Source of the DNA: Tretioscincus oriximinensis
Taxonomy: Eukaryota > Chordata > Lepidosauria > Squamata > Gymnophthalmidae
Assembly (NCBI GenBank): GCA_022410635.1
Contig: JAJVDF010000215.1
Coordinates: 736,727 to 800,726 of the forward strand
Direction: 5' to 3'
DNA: 64,000 bases
Both the position numbers and the translations under genes were made by a program. Positions within the stretch are counted from its first letter, which is position 1. Each line of letters opens with the position of its first letter. Of this stretch, positions 1 to 13,000 are shown piece after piece. Below the pieces are notes generated by a model. The model was not told the origin of the DNA, did no database searches, and saw nothing but the letters and a program-made list of their open reading frames with translations.

Positions 1-531
1 GAATCTCGCTCACGTGAAGTAATTATTCCTCTCTACAGTACTTTGGTACGACCACACTTGGAATACTGTGTTCAGTTCTGGGGGCCCCAATTTAAAAAGG
101 ACATTGATAAACTAGAGCAAGTAAAAAGAGAGTTACAAGGATGGTGAGTGGTCTGGAAACCATGTCCTATGAGGAACGGTTAAAGGATCTGGGGATGTTT
201 AGTCTGCAAAAGAGAAGACTGAGAGGAGACCTGATAGCTGTCACAAAGCAGAGGGATCAGCACTGTTCTCATTAACACATGGAAGGACTAGAAACAATGG
301 AATGAAACTGCAAAGGAGTAGATTTAGATTAGATATCAGAAAAAAACTTCCTAACAGTCAGGGTGATAAACCAGTGGAACAGTTTACCACAAGGGGTGGT
401 GAGTTCGCCTTTTCTGGAAGTCTTCAAACAGAGACGGGACAGTCATCTGTCTGGGATGGTTTAATGAATCCTGCATCGAGCAGGGGGTTGGACCCGATGA
501 TCCTGGAGGTCCCTTCCAACCCTATGATTCT
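1..531 (+). mobile_element. CR1-type LINE, 3' end of ORF2 and 3' UTR
   Basis: A truncated CR1 copy. It has the end of the reverse-transcriptase frame (TACTTTGGTACGACCACACT, then GGAATACTGTGTTCAGTTCT), then the 3' UTR with ACCAGTGGAACAGTTTACCA, TGCATCGAGCAGGGGGTTGG and the terminal CTATGATTCT. Frameshifts and deletions are visible, and the 5' part lies before the window. The same subfamily appears at 50270-50605 (plus) and 31556-31735 (minus). Confidence 0.8.
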
Positions 532-721
532 AATAGCTAACACCCGGGATATTCTATATTCCGATTTATAAGCCTTCGTATGAACAGGGCCTCATTCCCT
601 ACTCCCCCCTCTTTCTTTTGCTATCAATCTTTTTCAGCACCAGGATCTTTTTCAACATGGCCTGTCTCATTATGTTGCCAAAATGTCTGAGTTTCATTGG
701 TCCTGTTAATACATGTACTTA

Positions 722-893
722 GAGTCTTAACAGTAGAAAAGTAGGTGGCATAAGCTGTCGTAGACACGTCTACTTCTTCAGTAGACGCATCTACGAATGC
801 TTATGCCACCTACCTTTCTATTGTTATCACTGTAAGAGCTACTAGCCCTTTTGCTGGACTTTCTACTAGACTAACACGGCTATTTCTCTGATT
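722..893 (+). repeat. Fold-back repeat copy
   Basis: The arms TAGGTGGCATAAGC and GCTTATGCCACCTA flank a loop with GTAGACACGTCTACTTCTTC. The shared 3' tail GACTAACACGGCTATTTCTC follows. Same family as 14895-15070. Confidence 0.6.
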
Positions 894-1375
894 TTGATGT
901 ACTTTTGAAGTTTCTTCAGTCCTGAACAATGAGCTTAATCGACTTCTTTTCTGGTTAAGCCCAGGAAATAAAAGCTCATTCTTGATAACTGAAGAAGCTT
1001 TAAAAGAAAATGAATGGCCAAGACTAGCTTCAATATTTGTCTTTCCATGCAGTCAGGGTTCATTTCCTTCAGTAAGAGTTCTACACTGTTTCCAAATATA
1101 TGTTTTGTCTGTGACACGTTGCAAAGGATATATGCTTGAAGCTTTAGAAATGCATCTCAGGTGACTCATCCATTCCAGTTGGATTACCTGTTCAAAGTCA
1201 ATCCAGGGAAACTGAAGTGAAACTAAACCTATTCCAAAATAGTGTTAACATATGAAATGGAGAACAAGATTTTTATACCTTTAATAGCTATGCAACAGTT
1301 GTGCAAAAGAGGAACTCTAAACAACACTTGCTTAATAACACCTAACTGAATTCCTCTTCTAGGTGCAGCTATGCT

Positions 1376-1388
1376 ACTCTCTCTCTCT

Positions 1389-1419
<31 letters not shown>

Positions 1420-1428
1420 CGCGCAGAC
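1376..1428. repeat. CT then GT microsatellite
   Basis: A CT run, then a GT run interrupted once by TTTG, ending in GCGCGC. Confidence 0.9.
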
Positions 1429-2386
1429 TCCATCCAGCCTCTGTTCAAACTTTATGTATATTTCTCTCTCCATGCATATGTATGTGAATAGGTACAAACA
1501 GTTCCACAAAAATCCAGCAGTACAGGCTATTTATTGCTTCCTGAGACAGGGAGAGCGAAATTGATATAAGATGTTTAAAAGACAAGGCACAGGGAAAAAA
1601 AACCTTGGAAAAACAGTTTTGCGTGACAGCTAATTCAGTTGAAAAACATATTATATCTGAGAATATTAGTAGGCTGTCCACATCCTGGTGCAGATCATAG
1701 CAGGACATATTTGCAGCATACTATAGTCTGTACCAGTGTGCGGATGGCAGATCCCTATTCCATAATAATCTGGAAGGAGGCCCATTGCATAAATGTCTTA
1801 CATAGATAGGAGGGGGTGGCAGCCTGCCAATTTAAATCTGAAATGTCACAGTCACTACCTCCTTACTTTGTTCGGGTGAATTAATGATTGTCATCTTTTT
1901 TTCAAAAACAAAACTCTTTCTCCCTGTGTGTGTGAGAGAGGGAGAGAGAAAATCCAAAATCTTTTCTCAGCAAGAAGCAAATAACCAAAACAGCAAATTT
2001 AGATTGCAGAGGAAAATTAAGAAAATACTCTATAAACCAGCCATTCTTTATTTTTAACCCCTCTTGAGACCTCTTGAGTCCTGAGACCTTAATCCATTTT
2101 TTCTGGGTTAAACCAAATTCTTTGGGACTGAAGATTATGAGCTGACAAAGGTTTATATGTGCCTTTGTATTAGTTTATTTACATAGGGCTGCCACATGAA
2201 AAAGAGTTCCTATAACAAAAGAAATACCGTTTTTAAATAGATGTGACTTGTATCATTTTGTCTTTGTCTGAAACAAAATGTCTTCATTTCCACATACCTT
2301 GGAAATGTATTCTGACATTTAACTGCCTGATACATGCAGTTTCACATCCTGAAAAAGCGCTGTCCAGATGGCCATTGTTACTGACA

Positions 2387-3255
2387 CTACCTATATTTTG
2401 CTAGCATTAGAAGCTCCATGTTCTCATTTATTATCCCCTTCTGTCCATTGCTGTCTAGTGGGATTCCTATTTCTGATATATTTGAAGAAGGTCTTATTAT
2501 TTCTTTTAATATTCTTAGCAATATGCTCCTCAAAGTTTTCTTCACATCTCTGGCTACCACTTTGCATTTGGTTTGCCAGTTTGTGTTCCCTTCTGTTCTC
2601 CTCAGTAGGATAATCCTTACAGATTTCCTCTTGGAGGAACCCTTTTTCCTCTCTTGGGAATGCATTGTATTTGAACTTCCAATATTGTATTTGTAAATAG
2701 TTTCCATGCTTTTTGAAGGGCCTGGATTCTTTCCACTTTGCCTTTTATTTTTACCGTTTTCCTCAACTTGAGAAAATTTCCTTTGTGAAAGTCTAAGGTT
2801 CCTGTTAGAAGTGCTTTGACAATTTTCAATCCACATTCAAACTGAAAGTTTTTGTGTTATGGTCACTGTTTCCTATAGGATCAGCTACAGTTACATCTTG
2901 TATCAGATCTTGTTCATTACTTAGGACTAAATCCAGGATTCCCTTTCCCCTGGTTGGTTCTAAAACTACCTGCTCTAGGAAACAATCAGTTAGCATGTCT
3001 AAGAATTTTATTTCTTTTTCATGAGTTGAACAAGAGTTTGCCCAATCAATGTGTGGGTAGTTGAAGTCTCCCATTATTACTAANCTTCCCTTTTTGGAAG
3101 CTTCAATGACCTCATGTTCCAAATGAGTGTCGCCTTCAGGTGTTTGGTTAGGAAGCCGGTAGCATACTCCCAGTATTAGACTTGTTTTCTGATCTGATAA
3201 TATTATCCATAGTGCTTCTATGGATGGGTCTGTTTTACTTGGAAATTCCAGTTCG
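2387..3255 (-). pseudogene. CR1-type LINE ORF2 fragment, endonuclease domain end
   Basis: The minus strand encodes LVIMGDFNYPHIDWAN, FLEQVVLEPTRGKGILDLVL and DPIGNSDH. These are the GDFN and SDH motifs of the apurinic-like endonuclease of CR1/Jockey LINEs. It is followed downstream by a lysine/arginine-rich linker (QALQKAWKLF) that normally leads to the reverse transcriptase. Stops and a frameshift near 2830 break it. It cannot encode a full protein. Confidence 0.8.
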
Positions 3256-3621
3256 GAGGATTCAATCTCTTAAACATAATACTGTAAGGGCAGGGAAAAA
3301 ATGTAGAAAAAAAAAATTATTCTAAAAGCCAAATGGTTTGGATCAATAATAGTTATGATGAGGACAAAGAAAAATAATGTGCAGTAACCATAAAAATTAT
3401 TCTGGTGGTTCTATTCCAGCATCCTGATTCCAATGGCTAACCAGAAGCTCATGGAAGACCACAAGTAGGATAGAAGCATAACAGTCATTGCCTGTTGGAC
3501 TTACCCACTGACTCACATTGCAATGCATGTTGTTTCTGGTCCTAATCTATCATACTTTGAAGCTGACAGGTTTAGATTCCCAGGAAATTGTGCAAATATC
3601 CAAAACTTTAAAATTTCAAGA

Positions 3622-3823
3622 ATCCAGCAAGGGGATCTCATAGCACCTTAGAGACTAACAAGGAAAATGTAGGCAGCATGAGCTTTTGTGGACATGTTTC
3701 CTTCTTCAAATGCATCTGAAGAAATGGCCTCAACTACAAAAGCCCATGCTGCCTACCTTTTTCTTGCTAATCTCTAAGAATGTACAAGATCTCTTTGCTG
3801 GAGTTTTTGGGACCCAGACTATT
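3622..3823 (+). repeat. Fold-back repeat copy
   Basis: It contains TAGCACCTTAGAGACTAACA and TAGGCAGCATGAGCTTTTGT, then the inverted AAGCCCATGCTGCCTACC, CTTGCTAATCTCTAAG and a GACCCAGAC tail. ATTTCAAGA occurs on both sides, a possible target duplication. Confidence 0.6.
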
Positions 3824-4449
3824 TCAAGAGAACCGTTAAACAGTTTATTTCAACACTGAATGTGCTTTTTAAAGGCTATAATAGTGTAATTACAGGGGGG
3901 TTGCCACATGTAATTGCAGGAATCTAGCAGTGGTAGCATCAGAAAGGCTAGTCATTGTGCTTGTTCTTGATAATCTATCCATGCAGCTTTCATCTTTGCA
4001 CTATGACAGAACCACCTGGACACTGCCTGCAAGAGCTGTTCAGCAATCCTGTCTTGTGATTCTTCCCCTTTGAATGACAGCAGAGTCTACAGAAGGTTGA
4101 TCAGCTGTTTAACCCAGTTGAATTTTCACAGGAAAAAGCAGTCATCATAAATAGAATTTCCCCTCACACTTTCTGAATTGCACCACAAGGGGAGTCAACA
4201 GGGATACAAATCAGCCAGTCATTGCAGGTTTCATAGGAAAGAGGCAATCTCATGGGAAAGAAAGTAATTTTTTCCCCACGTGGAAAGCCAGCAAAGTTCT
4301 TTATAGGATGATATACAGAAATAGTGCTACAAAGGGCAGCCGCCTAGATGCATCCCCAGACACAAATTTCCAAGCCTGAAAATCAGCAGCTGTTGTAGAA
4401 TTCCATGTTTTCTTCTTCCTCCCATTGCAAATAATGCAAAGAACATGTG

Positions 4450-4775
4450 CGTACAGGCACTGATATCTCAGTTGCTAAGGAGTCTATCTCTCATCTGGGA
4501 GATCGGGTTTCAAAGCCCTGTGTCAGATGTGGGGAGGGGTGAGCACGTTCCACTAGCCTGTAGCTCTAGCCAACCCAGCTATTCGAAAGCATGCATTGCA
4601 AGAAATTGTAAGTGATTGCAAATAGATGCATGGGAACCACCACAGCCTGGTGGGAAAGATAAAATGTAAGCCTTCGGGCAAAAATACTTTTGTAAGCCGC
4701 TTTGAGTCCCTTTGAAAGGTGAGAAAAGAACCCAGTATAAGTACCCAGTTCTTCTTCTCTTCTTTTCTTCTTCGA
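4450..4775 (+). mobile_element. tRNA-derived SINE, family 1
   Basis: The head ATATCTCAGTTGCTAAGG and GGGTTTCAAAGCCC resembles tRNA A and B boxes. The body has CACTAGCCTGTAGCTCTAGC and ACCACAGCCTGGTGGG, and the tail GCCGCTTTGAGTCCCTTTGA and a TTCTTC-rich end. Other copies: 20337, 22604, 33280, 39436 and 48838. Confidence 0.75.
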
Positions 4776-5791
4776 CCAGTGAATATGGATTAAATCATGG
4801 GGATTATACGATTCATCCACCCAGTTTTCTTGGTAAACACAGTAGTAGTTTGCTGTCACCCTTTTCCCTGGAGGTGTCAGGAACTAAATCTGTAGCTATC
4901 TGCTTTCTAGACAAGTGCTCCAGCAGTGGTCTTTCACCATTCTGTTTTATACTCATCATAACTAAATATTAGGATTAGGGTGCAGTTATGAGCATGTGTG
5001 AAAGAATCAAGTTTATCTTCAAAAAGTCTTCTTGTGCTTTTCCCTGCCTTTGTTTACAAGGCAAAACACACATTAAAACTGCTGCTGCTGAGCTGTGCAC
5101 AGGTAAGACAGATTACCTGTTCCAAAACTGCATGCAGTTTAGCAACCAGCTACAGAGTTATGATTGACTGATAGCACCTTGCCTAGGCCTGCTGTTACTG
5201 AATGATGAATTTTGATAGACACTACAGTTCTACATTCTTCCTTACCTTTCTGCNTTCCTTCACCCCTATACCTACTCCTTCCCCCACTCACATGGCAAAT
5301 CATTGGACTCAAGAGTTACATGGTGGAATTTTATTTATTTGCATCTGCCTCCTCTGTTTCTCCCTCAGTGCAGAGGCATGCACAGAGAAATTCAAATGAA
5401 AACGATTACATGCACAAAACTCACACCAAAGGGGAGAGGCAGCCTGAACGTACCATTTCAAATAGGAAACATGGAAGCAAACAGAAGAGCGGGGAGGAGA
5501 TCGGCAACTGTTCATATCGTGGACTGTAATATAAGTTTTCACAAAATCCAAACTCTGGTCTTTATATTTTAGAAAATCCCAAATTATGGACCTTTTGGTT
5601 TTAAGAAAATCTACCTTCTCAGGCCTTTAATTAGTATAACCCACAGAAACATGGGGTCTTTTTGATCCTTATTCTGTGTTATGGCCCTGGACACTTCAGT
5701 TATTGCATATTATCTTGATTTGGATTAGCTGCAGCCATGCGTGTTTGCATTGAGCAGCCTTATCCATCTTACAAGTGGAACAATATGTGCT

Positions 5792-6078
5792 CAGTGTTGG
5801 GAGTTTTCCAGAGCGGAATCTCGCCCCGGGAGCTGAAAATCTCTGGCAACTGGTGATTTCCTTGTCCGTGGGGGGGTGGAATGGGCTTCCGCAGCGATAC
5901 TGGGACATCACTCTGGCCGCTATTCCTGGAAGCAGAAAACCGAAGTGATATCTTTTGTGATGTCACTTCTACTCCCCAGGGTGCCCTTTCTCGTACATTT
6001 TCATATAAGAATCTGCACTTCATAGGAGACTGGAAATTCCCATAAAAGCATGAGATTCTTNTACAATTCCCAACACTG
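5792..6078. mobile_element. MITE family B copy (ETS/CRE-like motif pair)
   Basis: It begins CAGTGTTGGGAGTT and ends AATTCCCAACACTG, an inverted pair. Inside, GAAGTGATATC and GATGTCACTTC (5942-5969) form the inverted motif pair that marks this family. Related copies are at 7770, 17943, 18630, 19975, 60341 and 63755. Confidence 0.6.
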
Positions 6079-6956
6079 CAAAATCTTCCATGTGATGTGG
6101 CATGAATATGCAGGGTAGTGTCACAACATACTGTTGCAGTAGACTATTGTCATAGTCAGTCATATGCTACATCTACATCATCCTTCTCTTCCAATTCTGC
6201 ATCTGCCTTCCAAGTTACAAGCTTGTACCCTCTTCTTCAAAGATGGCCGTTCAAAGCCACTGTTGTTCAAAGCAGTGAAGGCAGCAAANGAACAGGATTT
6301 TGAGAATATATGAAATGCAATTAACTTTCAACGTTACCATTTCGACTTTCAAAATCCAATAGTAAAATTGAAATAACCATGTTGCAGAATGAACATCTGA
6401 CAACCAAGTTCCTCAATCAGCCTCAAGGGAGATTTCGTTCTACACAACATTGTTCAGATTATTTATTGTTCAATTTATTTATATCTTAAATATTTATAGA
6501 TACAATATTGTTCAAAGCAATTGCAAAACATGGTTACCCTGTGTTATTTAGCTGATTGCTTGTACATCTTTAAAGCCCTTAGTTCTAGAGACACTTTTGT
6601 GGATCAAGTTTAACATTTTAATCATGTTTCGTTGCCTGAAATGGTTTTATTTAAATGTTTGTTTTAACTAGAAGAAAATTAGATTAATCAATAAAGATTT
6701 CTATGTATACTATAAAGGAACCTGATCATTATCTAAAAATTCTAAAATATTAATGCAGCAAAGGCATAGGAACACTGCTGTGTCTGGCATTTCAATAATT
6801 CCCGTGGGCATACGTCCCCCGGCCGGTATGCATACAAGAACAAATCTTGCCACCTGATTGGCTAAACTGAATAGCCGGATGTAGCAAAAAGCCAAGGAGA
6901 CATGGTGGCCATGAGAAGAGTGACCAAAGACCCTCGCCAAGCGGGAAGAGAGGGGA

Positions 6957-7060
6957 TTAATAGGATAATAGGGGGAAAGGAGGAGAGCAGGGGAAGGGAG
7001 GAGGAGAGGGGAGAAAGAGGAAAATAGAGGAAAAGGAGCAGGAGTGGGAAGAGAGGCTAG
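6957..7060. repeat. Polypurine tract (G/A-rich)
   Basis: About 100 bases of nearly all A and G (for example AGGGGAAGGGAGGAGGAGAG). The proline/serine-rich minus-strand open frame through it is an artefact. Confidence 0.85.
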
Positions 7061-7769
7061 AATGNTCAGCCTCTTTTTAGACACCGAGGCCAGGCTTAAT
7101 GCTGCTGGTTTTTATAATGCTCTTTTTNAAAAGTAAAGCACATGTTTTAAATTACTTTTCAAAATGTATTTCTTGGACTGCATCTCCACATGTTCATTTT
7201 CTTACACTATCAGGGTTTCAGCTATGATAGCGTTAAGAAAGGCTGTCAATATCCTTTTTCCTGTTATCCTTTTAATGCAGTTCCCATAGCACAATGTTCT
7301 AATTTGCAAGCACTGCCGAGATCAACGCAGTTTTGTGATTCTTTGCCCTGCCTTGCTTCAGCTGAGATCAGAGGTTTCAGGGTTATCCATTTGCACCTTT
7401 GCAAAACAGATGAGGTTAAAATTGAAGAGACAGAGAGAAGCAAAAGAAAGAGAAATCTGTCCAATCTCTAGGATTAAAGCAAACTACATTTCAAATATAT
7501 GTAAATTGCCAATTCTTTACAATCCCAGACTGAGGGGGAAAAGACCCAAGGAATCTCCTACCAAGGTCAGACATTCCTCACCTGCAATTTAAAAACCCAT
7601 AATTAGCATAATATTATTACACAGAATATTCTTGTCCGCANGATCCTTGTCCGTATATCCAAAAAGACAAGCTTCCATCAGTGGTGGGAAGTGTCAGAGA
7701 ATCTCAAACATTTTATCAGATTTATCCACCCTTGTACAAGGTATAAGTTCTCATAACCAATGCCAAAGA

Positions 7770-8030
7770 ATTCTGCTGGGGGCGGAAGTGNCATCATTGT
7801 GATGCCACTATCACCCCTGCTTCCAGAAAGGGCACCCCAGGGCAGGAAGTGACACCTGAAATTATGTCACTTCTGGCCTCTGCTTCCAGAAATGGCACCC
7901 TGACATGTCCCACCTCTGGAACTGACATCAAAGTTTTTAGTGTGTGTCTTGTGCATGAGTAAAAATCCCCAAAATCTCATACATTTTGGGACTCCAGACC
8001 AAGATTTCTGGCTGGAAAACTCCCACTACT
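7770..8030. mobile_element. MITE family B copy
   Basis: It carries GGAAGTGNCATCA (7783-7795), GGAAGTGACACC (near 7843) and TATGTCACTTCTGG, and ends near TGGAAAACTCCCACTACTGG. The terminal repeats are degraded and the boundaries approximate. Confidence 0.45.
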
Positions 8031-9154
8031 GGTTGCCACTGGGAACAGGAGCAGATTTCTTCCCGATGCAAAGAGTGAATAAGAGAGAAGGGTTTTGTTT
8101 GAACCACTGTCTTTTGAAGGAACAAATTGCTTCATTGCTGCAATCCCAGATTTAACTGCACACGAACATGGATAATAAAACCATGTTAATGACAATTAAA
8201 ACACACCCAAAGCCAAACAATGCATTCAGTGTAAACTCCAGGTCAGGCTTCATGTTGCAACGAAGTTTAATTCTCCAAGCGCTTGAAACCTCCCACGTTG
8301 CTTCTCAACAACCATCACATCCTGACTGGAAACCCTGCAAGATTATGCTGTAGTCACATTACATATAATCAGTTTGATGTGGTAATCGCTGGAGGCAGGC
8401 ATCATGATGGGCAGTGGGATGGAAGAGGGAGGTCATGGTCACAGCAGGGGCACCCAGCAGCCACTTTGCAGACCCCAGGAGGCTCCTCTCTTCCAAAACC
8501 TGACCTATTCTGCACATTTTCCTTTCAGCACAATGACACCATGACTTATAGCTGCTCCCTCCACAACGTCCCTGCCTTCAGTACGCTTTCTCTGGCATAG
8601 CTGACACAATATTTCCTCGGTGTTGCTTGAAAAGTACACTCAGCACCATGAACAGTGGACTTGTTCTGCCTCAGTCCAGAAGCCAGGAAACCAGGCACGT
8701 GCCAGTCTGCTGCTGCAATGACAGGGATTGATTTCTCAACTCCAGGCCAAGGAAACCCTTTATGAGTGACATTCAGTTTCACAGACATGACTGACAAACT
8801 AAAGTTTCACTATTTTTTAAATGTTCCTGGAGGGGAAAACTATCAAGAAATAAATCAGTAATTTTTTCCAGTTTCNTTTAGTATATTTAGCAATAAGGAG
8901 GCCTTAAGTTCAGCGCCATTGCCTCATTTCAAATGCTCTGCATGAAAAGGCTGTGTGTTTTCTTTAACCCACACCATGTACCCTGTATTGCAACAAAGAA
9001 GAGAGAGCACCAGAGAACAATTATGATTCTTCTACGCCTGGAAGCAGTAGCAGCATGCATAAACTNCTCAGCAGCCATTTTAGCATCATTTGAGCCACCT
9101 CAGTGTGTCAGATACTTATTTAGAAATTTCATTTCCATTCTGCACTCCTCCANG

Positions 9155-9360
9155 AATCCAACTGGGTGATCATGAGCTAGTAACAGTCTTTTGGAGAGAT
9201 CTCAGCCCCAATTTCACAAGGTGTCTATTGTGAAGACAAGGTTATGTAAGTCATTTTGAGTCCATTCAGGTTGAAAAATATAGAAAACATTTCTTCTTCT
9301 TTCTTCTTCTTCCTTTTTATTTCTTCTTGTTCCTTCTCCTCCTCCTCCCTCTTCTTCAAC
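9155..9360 (+). mobile_element. tRNA-derived SINE, family 2 fragment
   Basis: AACTGGGTGATCATGAGCTA, TCTCAGCCCCAATTTCACAA and GTCATTTTGAGTCC match the body and 3' part. A long TTC-rich tail follows (9290-9356). Confidence 0.6.
9290..9358. repeat. TTC-rich low-complexity tail
   Basis: A run of TTC, CTTC and CTCC repeats following the family 2 SINE body. Confidence 0.85.
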
Positions 9361-9909
9361 CATAAGGGGGAGTGTAGTGGTACAGTCTTGAATCTCTCAA
9401 CCTGCTTGCAGGCCACTTTGTGCACTTTATACCCAGCGCATGGAGGAAAAGTCATCTGGGCAAGAACTTCTGTCCTTGCCAACTCTGTCAATCTGCATGC
9501 AGCCTTATTTTCAAGGTCTGTGTGGAAGTCATGAAAATCTGACAATCCTACATTCCTTGGAAGAGAAAGGGTGGCCATACTACAAACTGTTTTGTCTATC
9601 TCAAGGCATGATGTTATTGGCTTCAGAAAATCAATCTATTACAATGCTCACTCAGTGTTTTCTATCCACATTTTTCAGCCTTTCTGGCCTTAACTGAGTG
9701 GTAGTGTCCTTTCTCCTACCCCACCGCTACTGCTCTGAACTACTTTTGCCCTCTGTGGTTGGATGCAATCTCATAATCAAATTTTGTCTTCCCAGGAGAG
9801 GATAAGAGCCCTTTCTCTATTTTCCATCCTTTCTCCTTCAATTGTGACAAAGAGGAAATGACCTGACCATGTCCAGATCAGAAAGCCTGCTTTACAAGAA
9901 TAATTGATT

Positions 9910-10075
9910 CTTATCCTTCGCTTTTCTCAACCCAAAGGGAATCAAAGTAGCTTATATAACTTTCTGTTCTTCTCATCAAAACAGATACCTTGTGAAGTAG
10001 GTGGGGCTGAGAGAGATCCAAAGAACTGTGCCTAGCCCACCGCACAGAGTTACACCTTGTCAGGGCTGAAAAGCC
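9910..10075 (-). mobile_element. tRNA-derived SINE, family 2 fragment
   Basis: On the plus strand: CTCAACCCAAAGGGAATCAA, CCTTGTGAAGTAGGTGGGGC, GAACTGTGCCTAGCCCACC. This is the inverse of the family body. Confidence 0.6.
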
Positions 10076-13000
10076 CCAATCTTCTATGTTTTCTCAGAGG
10101 CATATCGTGAGATGCTACAACGAGCCCCTCCAGACAACCATTAGCATTGTTGTGTGTGCGCNCGGACTCCTGTACATGCCACAAGAAGTTAGATGTGAGA
10201 AGAGAACAGGGGAAGGGAGCAACAACCAATCAGCCATAAGCGCACGGTGGCTGCATAGAGGGTCGTGAGCGCAATGATAGCATCCCTGGCTGCTGCTATG
10301 ATGGAGCTGCGCTCTGCTTGTGGACTTCTCTAGCAACGAAGATAAATGCAGGCGGAGAGGGGATTGGGTATAGCCTGATTTACTCTGAAAACATGCTGCA
10401 TAGCCCCATGTGTGGAGGCAGCCTATCACTTTTCCAATCCAGTTAGCTGAAATNGGATCAATTCATTCTCTCCTTTACTTCCAGATCCATTAGCATGGTT
10501 GGTAGTGAATCAGTGAGGTGGGAATCACAGATTATTACACATTTTTGTTGGGCATCACTAAATCTAGCATTTGTAGCTGGGGCTTAGAAACAACTCTNCT
10601 CTTTAGGTATCTCCTGCAACCATGTTGGAGTTTCCTTGCAGTGGTGTGTGTTCATGGAGTTGACCCATGATTGTGAATTCAGTCACTTTACAGGTGGAGT
10701 CATCCACATGTGTCTCTTACCCAGTCATCACACTGCCAGGATGGAGTGTGGTAGTTGTATTGGTAAAGACTGGGCTCACTCATGTTTCATTGTTAACTCA
10801 GAAGCCACAGGCTGCTGGATCATGACTTGAGAAAGAAGACCTCATTGTGTCTGAGGTAGTGAGGAAATATTCTCAGTATAAATCTTATCTAAAATAAAAA
10901 GTGAGTAATCCTTTGAGGTGATATAGCCTGATATTTTTGTGAAGAGTTTAAGGGACTTTAGGAAATCAGAGCCCTTATTATACATGCACTTATCAACCAT
11001 CTTCAATCCAGAAACTCTTCCACTTTTTTCCGGTTTACTGCAGTTCTTCAGGTCTGAAGATGATTAAAAGCACCTGTGTGATTACAGCACTGGTTCTATA
11101 ATGTCTTGAAGGCAAAGGATTTCTGGAGACAGAGTAAGCAGAGCAATGCGGTGACAGACATCTGATCAAATAGCATATTAAGAATTCAGCTGCTTTCAGA
11201 CAGCATCTAAATGAACAGTTCAGACATGATCACAAGTTCCCAGTAAACTGGCAATCAACCACATAAAAGGACTTGACTGGTTTGCACATTTGCTTCCATG
11301 ATGGTGTATATCACATACATCAGAATACTAAATATCCAACTACATGTATGTAGCTGCCGTTTTAGGTCTAACTTGATCCTATATGTGTGTTGTGGCTATT
11401 TTCAAAATGGAGGACCCCAGGAGCAAACAGATCAATTCTTTCACTTTTTCCCATAAAACCTGGGTTTAGAGTTGATTACAACATCCTACAATAACATTGC
11501 TGGATATCACTTCTTTATCCTGGGGTTATGTTCGGACATGTGGATTATATCATGGGTTTTATATCCTGTCTATATGTAACCTTAGTCTCCCTCTAGCACT
11601 CAACTGCCTCTTTAATAAAGTGAAAGAGGAGAAGTGGGGCCCTGTCAATTTTAGGGCTTGGTGTCTATTCCCTTTTCCCAGTACAAAAACACAAAAACAG
11701 AATGACCTTCGGTAGAAGTGCAATGTTTCTACAAATTGCCCGTTTATTTTGGTCTGTGTTTTTCAAAAGATCTAATTTGAAAGTACATTTTATTCAGTTT
11801 TATAATCCATATCATAATAAATAATAATAATTAAACTAGTTTCAGCATCAAGGAAGATAACCAATATGGTAGAATTTAGTATTTGCTAATATATTTTAAC
11901 TAGCTGCTAAGCCCAATGTGTCTGCTGTGAATAAAATGGGTTCTAGCAACGGAATGAAAGTCAATTAAAACTTTGGTGTGACTGGATCACATTTAATTCA
12001 CCTTTAGTTCACTTTCAGGAAATAAGTTAGGGTTAGGGTTACACTTACTTTAATCCTACTCTTTAAAAGTGAACTAAAGATGGATTAAAAGATGATCTGC
12101 AGTCATACCCAAGTTTGAATCCACCTTTACTCCGCTTTGACAGCAAGAGTAGCCAAAGATGCTTAAGTAGATATCCCTGCCTACTCATTGGGTAGGAACC
12201 TTTCACTGCAGGATTCTAACCAATCAGGAGACCTAGGGGGATGGTCAAAGTTTGGCTTTTATAAAAGAAAAGTATTTTTTTTAATGAAAGGCTAACTAGT
12301 ATGGCTTATACATCAAACGTCTTGACTATTTTTAAGAGAATTTTTGACTGCATCAACAAATATGTGATTAAGGGCAATCCCAGTATACACTGTCTGCTGA
12401 AATCTTCAAAGGCTTTTAAAGTCTTATCAGAGATCCCACAGTAAGCTTAGTGGTCATAGAATAAAAGGACAAGCTGATTTATGGCTAAGCAAATGTTTAA
12501 GAAGCAGGAAGCTGAGTGGGAGCAAATTATCTTTTTCTTTCAATTGAGATATTTTATCAAGCTCCTCCGAAGGCCTGTTTTTTTTTTTTTTAAATGGATC
12601 TAGAATCAGGAGCAAATAGCAAAAGGCCAAGTTTGTTGATAACAATAGCATAAAATAAAGATCACTCCTTAAAAAATCTGAAAATTTNCTTCATTTTTAA
12701 AATTTACTCTTTAAGTAATATTGAATTCAGCTTCCAAAATATATTGTATTCAAATTCTTGGACTGGAAAATATTCTTAAGAATTTTACAACATTAACCAA
12801 GACGTACACCAGATAACAATGCAGAAATGTAAGATCAAAGGGGATTGTGAAGTGCTTCAAAATAATCTGCACACATTGGGAGATTGATCNTTGGTCAGTG
12901 CGGTTCAACCCAAGCATGTGTAAAATAATACATAAAGGAGGAAAACAAATGTCACCAACAGACATTTGACCCTACTGTGGTTGATCAAGAAAGCAACAAG

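Larger units (their letters stand above)
532..2386. other. Intronic stretch, no gene
   Basis: Apart from the fold-back copy (722-893) and the CT/GT microsatellite, I see only A/T-rich unique-looking sequence. Short open frames here (for example 935-1164 and 1445-1708) have no recognisable motif. Confidence 0.7.

Noticed and set aside
6710..7084. 124-codon minus-strand open frame
   Set aside because: It is driven by the G/A-rich tract at 6957-7060; no motif or exon signals.
12028..12044. TTAGGGTTAGGGTTA, telomere-like
   Set aside because: Only about two and a half units inside ordinary sequence; too short to call an interstitial telomere.
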